From Candidatus Brachythrix odensensis (GTDB lineage Bacteria > Chloroflexota > Anaerolineae > J036 > Brachytrichaceae): DNA of 64,000 nucleotides. Positions 27,173 to 35,987 of the stretch are shown here, in pieces. A model generated the notes under the pieces. It did not search any database. It was given only the letters and a program-made list of their open reading frames with translations, and was not told where the DNA came from. The translations under genes were made by a program, and so were the position numbers. The DNA lies in contig JADKDT010000003.1 of the NCBI GenBank assembly GCA_016714465.1, positions 381,166 to 445,165 on the forward strand, in the 5' to 3' direction. The stretch's first letter is position 1, and each line of letters starts with the position of its first letter.

Positions 27173-28631
27173 TCAGCGGTGGCGCCCGCCGCCATGATGG
27201 GCGGGCCGGGGTCCGGCCTCCGAGCCGATGTGAACGCCCAGCCGCGGCAGCAGCCAGCGGTGGACGAATAGCACGATGAGCGTCGCGCCCAGCGCGATTG
27301 CGAAGATGAGCAGTGAGCTGCTCAGGTTGTTCATCAGGGCCGGATTGACGAGCATGACGATGGCCAGGGCCAGCATCAGCATGCCCCCGATCAGCTTCAG
27401 CACCCGCCCGTGCTTTTCCTCGATCCGATTGGCCTTGAGCGTGACGACCGCCACCGCGAACAGACCCAGCTCGTCGAGTTGGTAGATCAGCATGTACAGG
27501 CCAAGCAGCAGAACGAACGCCGCCGGGGTTACCTTCTGGGCGGTGAGCAGATTGGTCCACAGCACCGGGAAACCGGCCGTGCACGAGAACTCGATCAGCG
27601 ACACACCCGCCGCCATCACCACCGTCGCGCCGATCAGGCCGGGGGTGGACTGGCTGGCATTGAGCACGTTGCGCATGCGCTGATACAGGCCGGGCTTGCG
27701 CGCGTCGGGGGATGGTGAAGGACAACCCTTCGCGATACCAGAAGTAGTCCTTGATGTTGACCACGGCGAATACCAGCGCGACCAGCGCGACGGCGGCCTG
27801 GATCCAGCCGACGAACTTGATCACCGTCAGCATGGTGAACAACCCGGCGATGAACAGCGCGTAAATTGAGGCGGTGACGGTGATGAAGACCAGCCCGATC
27901 AGAAAGACCTTCTTGCGCGAGCCGGTCCGCAAGGTCAGGGCCAGCAGCACCGACAGCACCCAGATCGAGCATGGATTCACCCCGTCTACAAAGGCGATCA
28001 AGACCGTGCTCACGATCTGCGATTCGTTTGCCAGGTTCAGCGTCCCGAGCAGGGGCACATCCAGGACGGCCGCCGACGCGGGTCCGGCTGCGATGACCGG
28101 CGCCACGACTGGCGTTGGCGCCACCGGCCCGAGCGGAGCTACGGGTCCGATGAGGGGTGGCGTATCGACCGGCAACGGGGCGACGATGCCCGTGCCGGCA
28201 TCCACACAACCTGACGCGACACAGCCCCGGACATACGCCTCGATCTCGCGGCCGATCGCGTCGGAGTAGCCCTCCCAATGCCGGTTGCCAATAAAGATCG
28301 TTGGCACCGAGCGGGCCTCGAATCCGAAGCGGGCCGCCATGCGGGTGAGAATGGCTTGATTGGCGGTCACATACCAGACCTCGAAGTCGCGGATGGTGAC
28401 GCCGGGGATGCGCTGGGCAAGCCCGGCCAGGAAAGGTTTGGCCGCCGCGCAATGCGGGCAGCCGTCGCCCCAGAAGAAGTAGACGGTCACCGTCGCAGCG
28501 GGCGCTGCAGGCGCTGCTGGCGCAGCGGGCGAGCTAATCTGGGCGGCTTTGAGCGGCAGGGGCGAGAGTGTCGCGGCGAAGGCGAGCAGGAGCGCGCCGG
28601 CGAGCAGCCCGCGCTGGAGAATGGTTTTCAT
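27173..28631 (-). CDS. Exported thioredoxin fused to a CcdA-like membrane domain (one homopolymer frameshift)
   Basis: It begins with a signal peptide (MKTILQRGLLAGALLLAFA). A thioredoxin-like domain follows with FFWGDGCPHCAAAKPFL (C-x-x-C) and cis-Pro SVPTIFIGN, then a Pro/Val linker (~140-185). The CcdA-like transmembrane domain carries VNPCSIWVLSVLLALTL and, in the next frame, IEFSCTAGFPVLW, the two Cys-bearing helices of this family. A run of five G at 27707-27711 has one base too many; correcting it joins FTIP to DARKPGLYQRMRNVL. Intact length is ~485 residues. It probably moves electrons from cytoplasmic thioredoxin to the exterior. The ArsR gene upstream overlaps it. Confidence 0.87.
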
Positions 28632-28938
28632 TCGCGTTCAGTCCGGATTCGGGCATGACCGGGGTCGTCTTCAGCGCCTCGGCGGCGATATCGAGCAGGG
28701 CAAACAGGCCGGGCCGGAGTGGGCGGTAGAACACCTTCCACCCTTGGCGCCGATTGGCGACCAACCCAGCTTCACGCAACGCCATCAAATGCTGTGAGAT
28801 ATAGGCCTGCCGATAGCCCAGGCGAGCCACCATCTGGCACACGCAAATTTCGCGCTCGCGCAACAGGTTCAGGATCTCCAGCCGGGCGGGGTGGGCGATC
28901 AAGCGGAGCAGGTCGGACAGGCGAGTAACATCGGTCAT
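28534..28938 (-). CDS. ArsR-family regulator (second)
   Basis: A winged-helix repressor with LRLIAHPARLEILNLLRERE, then ICVCQMVARLG and QAYISQHLMALREAGLV. The Cys-x-Cys of EICVCQ is the typical metalloid or soft-metal site. ATG 28938 is preferred; the longer frame upstream lacks family features. The reading frame overlaps the next gene by ~98 bases. The natural end is probably near PESGLN (28635-28640), and the overlap reflects a small indel. It should control the operon of thioredoxin/CcdA fusion, small thioredoxin and ArsP-like permease. A palindrome 10 bases upstream is a likely operator. Confidence 0.87.
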   Translation of the reverse strand: MTDVTRLSDLLRLIAHPARLEILNLLREREICVCQMVARLGYRQAYISQHLMALREAGLVANRRQGWKVFYRPLRPGLFALLDIAAEALKTTPVMPESGLNANENHSPARAARRRAPARLRRDTLAPAAQSRPD

Positions 28939-28947
28939 GGGAATCAC

Positions 28948-28963
28948 ATTCAAGATCCTGAAT
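28948..28963. promoter_or_regulatory. Candidate operator of the second ArsR gene
   Basis: The inverted repeat ATTCAAGATCCTGAAT has arms ATTCA/TGAAT with one central mismatch pair. It lies 10 bases upstream of the second ArsR start, in the only AT-rich stretch there. Confidence 0.5.
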
Positions 28964-29068
28964 AACCATAATCCGGTCCGCGAGCGGCGGAATCGGCAGG
29001 CTGGCCCATTCAAACCTGGCCAGTTGGCCAGTTCTTCCCGCACCCACACGAGATAGTGTGTATGTCTC

Positions 29069-29392
29069 ATGATCAAACTACCCGGTCCTTACCAGCGCCT
29101 CAAGAAGTCCCACCCCAAGGTTTTTCGGGCCTACGAAAAACTGGGCGAGACGGCCGCCGACAGTGGGCCGCTCGACCTGAAGACGCGCGAGCTGATCAAG
29201 CTCGGCATGGCCGCCGCGATGCGCGGCGAAAACGCCGTGCATTCGCACACCCATCGGGCTCTGGAAGCCGGCGCCAGCGTTGCTGAGATTGAGCACACTC
29301 TGATGCTCGGCGTCACGACCTATGGCTTCCCAACCATGATGTCGGCCCTGACCTGGGCCTACGAGGCCATCGAAGCGCACACGGCCGCCTGA
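29069..29392 (+). CDS. Carboxymuconolactone decarboxylase/AhpD-like protein
   Basis: 107 residues, an all-helical CMD domain: LDLKTRELIKLGMAAAMRG, then AVHSHTHRALEAGASVAEIE. The usual AhpD Cys-x-x-Cys is replaced by His residues (HSHTH), so it is more like the decarboxylase-type or orphan members than a peroxidase reductase. It is divergent from the ArsR operon, 130 bases away, and is followed by the FmdE-like gene with a 20-base gap. Function beyond the fold is not known. Confidence 0.85.
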   Translation: MIKLPGPYQRLKKSHPKVFRAYEKLGETAADSGPLDLKTRELIKLGMAAAMRGENAVHSHTHRALEAGASVAEIEHTLMLGVTTYGFPTMMSALTWAYEAIEAHTAA

Positions 29393-29412
29393 TTCGGGCG
29401 GCCCCTCCGGCC

Positions 29413-30039
29413 ATGAAAACCCTCGCCGAACTCCTGACAGCCACCGAGACGCTGCATCGACACCTCTGTCCGCGCCAGGTGCTCGGCGTGCGGCTGGGGA
29501 TGGCGGCGGCAGTCAGCCTCAATCTCGATCTGCCTCAGACCGACAAGCGGCTGGTGGCCTTCGTCGAGTCGGATGGCTGTTTTTCTGATGGCCTGGCCGT
29601 CGCAACCGGCTGCTGGGTCGGCCGGCGCACGATGCGGGTCGAGGATCTGGGCAAGGTCGCGGCCGTCTTCGTCGACACCCGCACGGGCATGACGTTGCGG
29701 ATTCATCCGCGCCTGGATGTGCGCGCCCGGGCGGCTGCCTTTGCGCCGGAGGCCCGCAACCGCTGGGAGGCCCAGCTTCTCGGCTATCAGCGCATGCCGG
29801 ATGACTTGCTGTTCGCGGTCCGCCCGGTCCGCCTGACCCGCTCGATCGAGGAGATCATGAGCCGGCCCGGCTTGCGGGTGACCTGCGCGGTGTGCGGCGA
29901 GGAAATCATCAATGGGCGCGAGGTTCCGGGGGTCGACGGTCCCACCTGCCGCACCTGCGCGGGCGATGCGTATTACGCCGAGACCGTCTGCGACACGGCG
30001 ATTGAGCCGTGGCGGGCGTTGTTTGAAATCACGGATTGA
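29413..30039 (+). CDS. FmdE-like protein with C-terminal zinc ribbon
   Basis: 208 residues. LHRHLCPRQVLGVRLGMAA and ESDGCFSDGLAVATGC are the conserved His/Cys segments of the FmdE fold, named after an accessory protein in formylmethanofuran dehydrogenase operons. The C-terminus has a zinc ribbon (CAVCGEEII, then CRTCAGDAYY). No methanofuran genes are seen nearby. The local molybdenum enzyme is 15 kb away, so any link to cofactor chemistry is speculative. Confidence 0.87.
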   Translation: MKTLAELLTATETLHRHLCPRQVLGVRLGMAAAVSLNLDLPQTDKRLVAFVESDGCFSDGLAVATGCWVGRRTMRVEDLGKVAAVFVDTRTGMTLRIHPRLDVRARAAAFAPEARNRWEAQLLGYQRMPDDLLFAVRPVRLTRSIEEIMSRPGLRVTCAVCGEEIINGREVPGVDGPTCRTCAGDAYYAETVCDTAIEPWRALFEITD

Positions 30040-30090
30040 CAGAAAGGCGGCGTCTTCAATTATCGGAAACTTAACGGCATAATATCGGCA

Positions 30091-31179
30091 ATGGCAAAAC
30101 CGATTTGGAAGCCGCGCTACGCGCTCGTTCCGGGAATTCTGAATAGCCTGATGCAGATTGAAGCCGCACGTGCGATTGTGGAGCGTATCCCGTTGTCGCT
30201 TTCAGCGCAGGCGAAACTCCGGCGTCGCGCACGCATTCGATCCACCCACTTTTCGACTCGCATCGAGGGAAATCGTCTCACTTTGGCTGAGACCGAGCAG
30301 GTCATCGATGCCGCCCACGACTTAACGGGGCGTGAGCGAGATGTGCGTGAGGTGCAGCATTATTGGCAGGCGCTCATGTGGGTGGAGGCGCAGGCGGCCA
30401 AAAAAGTGGCGTTGACCGAATCCCTTATCAAAACCCTCCATGCCAAGGTGGAACATGGCGCGCGAGCGGCGCCCACGCCGTATCGGGACGGGCAGAATGT
30501 GATCCGCGATTCGATCACGCGAGACATCATCTATCTGCCTCCAGAGGCGAAGGATGTGCGCGCCCTGATGTCTGGTCTCGTGCAATGGGTGACGTTGGCG
30601 GAGCTTGAGAGTTTGCCCGTGCCAATCATCGCCGGACTCGCGCACTATCAGTTTGTGACGATCCACCCCTATTTCGATGGTAATGGCCGCACTGCGCGGT
30701 TACTCGCGACATTCCTGCTGGTCCGAGGTGGCTATGGCCTGAACGGTTTCATTTCGATTGAAGAACAGCATGCGCTTGATCTTGACCGGTATTACGCAGC
30801 GCTGGTTACGCACCCGCACCACAACTATTATGAGGGCCGCGCGGAAGCCGAAGTGACCGATTGGCTGGTCTACTACCTGCGTACGTTGAACACCGGATTT
30901 CGGCTTGCCCAAGACGAGGCGATGCGTGCGGCCGGCGCATCGACCTCATCACTCGAACGAATAATTCCGCCGACCACCACGGATCCGCGCTTTCGATTTG
31001 TTCTGGGTTTGTTTGAGCGCCAACGTCTTGTTACCAGCGCAGATGTGGCCGCGAGCCTGGGGCTGTCCACCCGAATGGCACGGGTGCTGTTGGCAAATTG
31101 GGTGGCTGCTGGATTGCTGGTGGTTGTGGAGCCATCCAGAAAGAGGCGGGCGTATGCGCGAGGTTTAGCCCTTGAATAA
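30091..31179 (+). CDS. Fic-domain protein (class II, self-inhibited AMPylase type)
   Basis: 362 residues. The Fic active-site motif is complete: IHPYFDGNGRTAR at ~190-202, with catalytic His and the GNGR phosphate loop. The N-terminal segment STHFSTRIEGNRLT carries the (S/T)-x3-E-(G/N) inhibitory helix that blocks the active site in class II Fic proteins. A C-terminal winged-helix region (TSADVAASLGLSTRMARVLL) follows. Fic proteins transfer AMP or related groups to target proteins; the target is unknown. It is transcribed alone. Confidence 0.92.
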   Translation: MAKPIWKPRYALVPGILNSLMQIEAARAIVERIPLSLSAQAKLRRRARIRSTHFSTRIEGNRLTLAETEQVIDAAHDLTGRERDVREVQHYWQALMWVEAQAAKKVALTESLIKTLHAKVEHGARAAPTPYRDGQNVIRDSITRDIIYLPPEAKDVRALMSGLVQWVTLAELESLPVPIIAGLAHYQFVTIHPYFDGNGRTARLLATFLLVRGGYGLNGFISIEEQHALDLDRYYAALVTHPHHNYYEGRAEAEVTDWLVYYLRTLNTGFRLAQDEAMRAAGASTSSLERIIPPTTTDPRFRFVLGLFERQRLVTSADVAASLGLSTRMARVLLANWVAAGLLVVVEPSRKRRAYARGLALE

Positions 31180-31205
31180 CGCCGATAACCTTCCGTGATC
31201 GTGGT

Positions 31206-31895
31206 TCAGACGATTAACGTCCGCGCCGCCGCCACCAGCAGCACCACCGCCAGGCCGCGCCGCGTCCAGGCGGGATTCAGCGCGCGGCTGCCATACGTCG
31301 CCCCGACCCAACCCCCGGCGATGGCGCACAGCGCCCAAATCGGCATCACCGGCGGGAGCGCGCTGAGCGCCACCGGCTGGCTGAGCAGGGCCGCGCTGGA
31401 ATTCAGCAGGATAAAGACCGCGCTGACCCCGGCCGCGACCCGCGGCGTCGCCCAGCCGCTGAACAGCAACAGGGGCATGAGAAAGATGCCCCCGCCGATC
31501 CCGGTCAGCCCGGAGACCAGCCCAATCACGCCCCCGGCCGCCAGGGCGAGGGGGATGGGCATCGGCCGGGCTTCAGCTTCCCGCGCGCCGGCCAGCAGGC
31601 GAAGCGCGGCCAGGATCAGCACCGCCCCGATCACCGGCTTGTAGATTTCGGCCGGCAGGACCAGCCCTCCGCCCACAAACGACATCGGCACCGAGGCCAG
31701 GGCGAAGGGCAGCAGCGTCCGCCACGAGAAGGCCCCGGCTCGAATGCATTTGAACGAGGCGACGGTCGCGACCCCGACGTTGAGCAGTAACGCGGCCGGG
31801 CGCATCATGGCCGCCGGCAGGCCGACGACCAGCATGGCGGCAAGGTAACCGGAGGCTCCGGCCCGGCCGACCGACGAATACAGGGCCGCCACCAC
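31206..31895 (-). CDS. TauE/SafE-family sulfite/anion exporter
   Basis: A ~229-residue membrane protein with seven or eight helices. ALYSSVGRAGASGYLAAM at the start and GLVSGLTGIGGGIFLMPLLL in the middle are the duplicated family motifs. The GTG start at 31895 leaves the first helix short: upstream in frame reads NALLALLIFV before a stop without an ATG, so the N-terminus may be affected by an indel. Cargo (sulfite, sulfonate or other anion) cannot be inferred. Confidence 0.85.
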   Translation of the reverse strand: MVAALYSSVGRAGASGYLAAMLVVGLPAAMMRPAALLLNVGVATVASFKCIRAGAFSWRTLLPFALASVPMSFVGGGLVLPAEIYKPVIGAVLILAALRLLAGAREAEARPMPIPLALAAGGVIGLVSGLTGIGGGIFLMPLLLFSGWATPRVAAGVSAVFILLNSSAALLSQPVALSALPPVMPIWALCAIAGGWVGATYGSRALNPAWTRRGLAVVLLVAAARTLIV

Positions 31896-31968
31896 GAAAA
31901 TCAGGAGCGCCAGCAGCGCGTTCGAGAGCGCTCACGCCGCCATTAGAGCATGGATGACACGGTGCAGT

Positions 31969-32043
31969 GGATTCACCTCGCGGGTAGGCGCCATAGAGTC
32001 TCGGCTGTTGACGCTCTATGGCGCCTACCCGCGAGGTGAATCC
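31969..32043. repeat. Perfect 30-bp inverted repeat, 15-base loop
   Basis: Arms 31969-31998 (starts GGATTCACCTCGCGGGTAGG) and 32014-32043 are perfect complements. The inner TAGGCGCC core and spacing resemble hairpin 1 of the composite elements at 19811 and 25631. It lies upstream of the beta-propeller-like gene. Confidence 0.85.
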
Positions 32044-32088
32044 AGCGACAAACGATCCGTGATCTACAATCGTCGCGGTCAACGGAAC

Positions 32089-33204
32089 ATGTCCAAGCGC
32101 AAACGGTCTTCCCCGCGGCCACAGGCCAAACCGGCTCCCACGCTGTCACCCGCCCCTGAACCGGTGGCTTCCGTGCCGGCGCCGGCGTCTGGCCCAGCCC
32201 CAGCCCGCCGCCGAATCCCGATCTGGTTCCTTGGCGTGGCGGGCCTCGCGGCCATTGGACTCATCGCCGCAGTTTTGGTCGCCACCCAGCCGCGAACAGC
32301 CCCGCGGGCCGTGCCGCGCCCGCCTGCGTCGGTTGGTGCGGTGAATGCCTGTCGCAAGTTCCCCCAGTTTGCCGAGAAACTGGGCTACAGCCGTAGCGCC
32401 GTGCTGGACAGCTCCGACTCGCTGAATATCAACATTACCGGTCTGGCGCTGCTGGATCCGCCGGCAGCGGGCTCGACCGGGCAGACCCGGGTCTACACCC
32501 ACACGAGCTGGGATGAGGCCGGACATCTTGGGCCGATCGTCATCGATTGGGACGGCAACGCCTACACCGTGCCCACGCCCCGCATCAACCTCTATACCAA
32601 TCCGATCGATCAGCAGAGCAAGGTCTTCAAGATCGACGCCACAACCGGGGTCATGAGCGAGTTCATGCGCTTGCCCGGCGCGGCGCCGGCCACGCAGGCC
32701 AACCCCTACGGTACGCTTGGTCTGGCCCTTGATTGCGAGACGCGCAGCCTGTATGTGGCCAGCGTGTCCGGCAGCGACCGGGAGCATGAAATCGGCCGCA
32801 TCTATCGGGTTGATCTGAGCGGTCTGCAGCCGAAGATCACCTCGCAGATAGAGGGCGTTGACGCGCTCGGGCTGGGCGTGTTCAAGGGCATCCGGTCCCG
32901 CCGCCTGTACTTTGGCGGCGTGCGCGCAGCGGTGGTGCGCTCTATCGTTCTGGACGACAAGGGTGATTTCTACGGCGATGTGCGGGATGAGGTGTCGCTC
33001 GCGGGTGTCTTTGGCGACGGTGAGGACAGGGCCCGCCGAATCAACTTCACCAACACCGAAATGCAGGTGCGCGGGATCGAGTTCAGCTTCAACCTCGTTG
33101 CTGCCCGTGAAAAGACCGAGACACGCTATGCCTACGTCTACGAGCCGGCCAGCGACACGTGGCGGTTCACCGGCGCCAGCGCGGTCGGGAAGGGCGAACC
33201 GTAG
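32089..33204 (+). CDS. Membrane-anchored protein of unknown function, beta-propeller-like
   Basis: 371 residues from ATG 32089 (after TCAACGGAAC); the longer frame upstream is repeat sequence. The N-terminus is a cytoplasmic basic/Pro-rich segment (MSKRKRSSPRPQAKPAPT) and one membrane helix (IWFLGVAGLAAIGLIAAVLV). The exterior part has repeated short-strand patterns such as YVASVSGSDREHEIGRIYRV and KVFKIDATTGVMSE, suggesting a YncE/SMP-30-like propeller. No catalytic motif was recognised. Confidence 0.75.
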   Translation: MSKRKRSSPRPQAKPAPTLSPAPEPVASVPAPASGPAPARRRIPIWFLGVAGLAAIGLIAAVLVATQPRTAPRAVPRPPASVGAVNACRKFPQFAEKLGYSRSAVLDSSDSLNINITGLALLDPPAAGSTGQTRVYTHTSWDEAGHLGPIVIDWDGNAYTVPTPRINLYTNPIDQQSKVFKIDATTGVMSEFMRLPGAAPATQANPYGTLGLALDCETRSLYVASVSGSDREHEIGRIYRVDLSGLQPKITSQIEGVDALGLGVFKGIRSRRLYFGGVRAAVVRSIVLDDKGDFYGDVRDEVSLAGVFGDGEDRARRINFTNTEMQVRGIEFSFNLVAAREKTETRYAYVYEPASDTWRFTGASAVGKGEP

Positions 33205-33504
33205 GCCGCCCTTCTTTCCCAGCGGCGCGTGTGTTCGATGGATGGACGAGAGTGGCGAGCCGCAAGACAACTTGCACATCTATGCGCACGTTCGTGTGGA
33301 CTCTGGATAGGGCCCTAGAGTCTTGTAGGATAGCGCGGTAGTACGATTGTATTTGTCTTCCCCTGCATTTCGTGGGAGTTGTGACAGGCGGGAGGAGATG
33401 GACCGGTTCAAATTCGCGCCACATCCTGGCTGCGCGTCGCCCCGCTTCATTGTTCCCCGTCAGGTCCGCGATTTGGCGCATCACATTTTAGGGAGTCTCA
33501 CACC
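33205..33504. other. Non-coding gap upstream of the phosphatase array
   Basis: No convincing gene. It contains an imperfect palindrome (33299-33322) and the words CCTAGAGT (33314-33321) and GGATAGCGCG (33328-33337). Both also occur upstream of the second phosphatase gene (35767-35774 and 35815-35824), so a shared promoter element is possible. AGGGAG before the next ATG is its ribosome-binding site. Confidence 0.4.
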
Positions 33505-35705
33505 ATGGCTACCTCAGAACCGCGCATGAGCGCACGAAGTTTCGCCAGGATCGAACTGTTTTCGCCTCGACCATTGGACTACCGGCGGCCATCCAGAACA
33601 GCGCCGCGTCTTCGGTTTCTCCCTGCTTTCGTGATATTGACTCAGATTGCGCTTGGCTTTGCCGGCGGCGTGGTGGCTCAGGCGCCCAAAGCGGCCGGGG
33701 CGCTGACGCCGCCCGTTTATGTGGTTCACATCTCGGTCGATGGGTTGCGGCCTGAGTACTTGCAGCAGTTGTTGACCGCCGGCCAGGCGCCTAATTTCGC
33801 AAGGCTGAAGGCGGAGGGAGCGTGGACTTTCAACGCGCGAACGGACTACGACATCACCGTAACCCTGCCGAACCACGTGAGCATGCTGACCGGGCGACCC
33901 ATAAACAACAAGTATGGGATCACAAACTCGGGACATCGGTGGACGCTGAATTCGACACCCCCGCCGGGAGCAACGCTGCATACCAACGCGGGCTACTACG
34001 TGGCGAGCGCCTTTGACGTGGCCCACGACAACGGATACTCAACCGCTTTATACGCCAGCAAGGACAAGTTCGTGCTGTTTCGAGACAGCTACAACGCGAC
34101 CAACGGCGCGCTTGACGTGACGGGAGCCAACAACGGGCGGCAAAAGATCGACGTCTATGTGAACAATGATCAGAACTCGACGGCCATGTTCTCGACCTTC
34201 TTGACGAACATGACCGCGAGCCCGACCAACTACACATTTCTTCATTTCACGGATCCCGACACGGCCGGGCACGCCGGTGGCTGGGGGAGCGCAGCGTACA
34301 TGGCCACCCTCACGAACATCGATGCGAAACTTGGTCAGTTGTTTGGGCTTATTGCTGGGAGCTCGCTGCTGGCTGGGAATACCACAATCATTCTGGGCGC
34401 GGATCATGGGGGCGTGGGGACCGATCACTCGAATGCGACACTCTGGGAAAACTATGTCATCGAAATGATGCTGTGGGGGCCGAGTATGTCCCGGCAAATA
34501 CGGATCTCTACACGCTCAATGGAACATTGACAACGAATCCGGGGGCGACGGGACGGCCGGACTATGCCCTCGGAAGCGGGCAGCCAATTCGGAACGGTGA
34601 CGGCGGCAACTGCGCCCTCCGTCGGCTGGGCTTGACCGCCACGATCCCAGGCTCATCAATCAATAATCTGGTGAACGCCTGCCAGGTGGTCACGCTGCCA
34701 GCGACGCCGACGCCCGTGCCGCCAACCGCAACGCCGATCCAACACACCGATCCCGCCGACGGACCGCGGCGACGCCCGTGCCGCCAACCGCAACGCCGTC
34801 CAACACACCGGTCCCGCCGACGGCGACGCCCGTGCCGCCGACCGTAACGCCGTCCAACACACCTGTCCTGCCGACGGCGACGCCCGTGCCGCCAACCGCA
34901 ACGCCGTCCAACACACCGATCCCGCCGACGGCGACGCCCGTGCCGCCGACCGTAACGCCGTCCAACACACCTGTGCTGCCGACCGACCGCAACCCCGACC
35001 AGCACTCCAGTGCCGCCGACGGCAACCCCGACCAACACGTCGATCCTGCCAACGCCGACCCCGACGCCCCTACCAACCGGCCTGCCCTCGGGTTGGACGG
35101 CCGTTGCGATTGGAAGCCCCGGCTTGGCTGGCTCGACGGTTTTTGATGGGTCGACCTGGACAATCAGCGGGGGTGGCACCGACATCTGGGGCACGAGCGA
35201 CAAGTTCCGCTACACCTACCGAGATGCCAGTGGCGACATGACGATCGTTGCCCGGGTGACCAGCGTGCAGAACACCAATGAATGGGCCAAGGCCGGCGTG
35301 ATGTTCAGGAACGGCACGGCGGCGAACGCGAAATTCGCGATGGTAATCGCGCGGCCGGATGGCCAGGTGGCCTTCCAGTGGCGGACGAGCACAGGCGGCA
35401 GCGCCAGCTGGACCGGTACCCTGGCCGGGGGAACGGCCCGGCCGAAGTGGGTGAAGCTGACCCGCAGCGGGAACGTCTTCCGAGCCTATTACAGCACAGC
35501 GACAGGCACGCCGAGCAGCTGGACTCAGGTCGGAAATGGCGTGACGGTGACGATGGCCACGCCGAAGGTCGGATTGGCGGTCACCTCGCACAACAACAGC
35601 GTGGTGTGCGCCGCCACCTTCACCAATGTCAGCGTGAGTGGCGGGGTTATGAGCAAGACATTCCCGGACGTGCCCGCCCCGTTGCTGTGGGATTTGGGCA
35701 ACTAG
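33505..35705 (+). CDS. Exported NPP-type phosphodiesterase with C-terminal laminin-like domain (frameshifted)
   Basis: It begins with a basic start and hydrophobic signal (LPAFVILTQIALGFAGGVVA). The type I phosphodiesterase/nucleotide pyrophosphatase domain spans ~33710-34660. HISVDGLRPEYL gives the first metal Asp and TVTLPNHVSMLTG the Thr nucleophile. FTDPDTAGHAGG and GADHGGVGTDHS hold the remaining ligands. A Thr/Pro linker (~34690-35075) leads to a DUF1349-like beta-sandwich (GTDIWGTSDKFRYTYRD to the end). Frame breaks at ~34490, ~34745 and ~34985 separate these parts, but order and similarity to the next genes show one gene. It is expected to cleave phosphodiesters or nucleotides outside the cell. 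First of three tandem paralogues. Confidence 0.82.
34690..35075 (+). repeat. Thr-Pro linker tract
   Basis: GC-rich degenerate repeat encoding PPTATPSNTPVPP-type residues; two small indels change the frame inside it. Confidence 0.8.
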
Positions 35706-35987
35706 CGCGTGACTTGGCGGGCGCCGGCTCGCAAGATGCTGGCGCCCGTTTCGCCACCGCCTGAATCCTAGAGTTTCTAACGGAAGATCAAGATAGGATC
35801 CTATATTGCGTTTGGGATAGCGCGCCACTAACATTCGCTACTCTTTCCGCAGCCGTTAGGGGACAAGCGATTCCAGAAAGGGTCGGATCTGGTCGCGTGC
35901 GCGCGAGCCTGCTGAGATCGGTGGAAGACCTCCATCGATTCCGGCAGGGTTCGCCGCATCATATCGCATTTCAGGGATTCCAACGCA

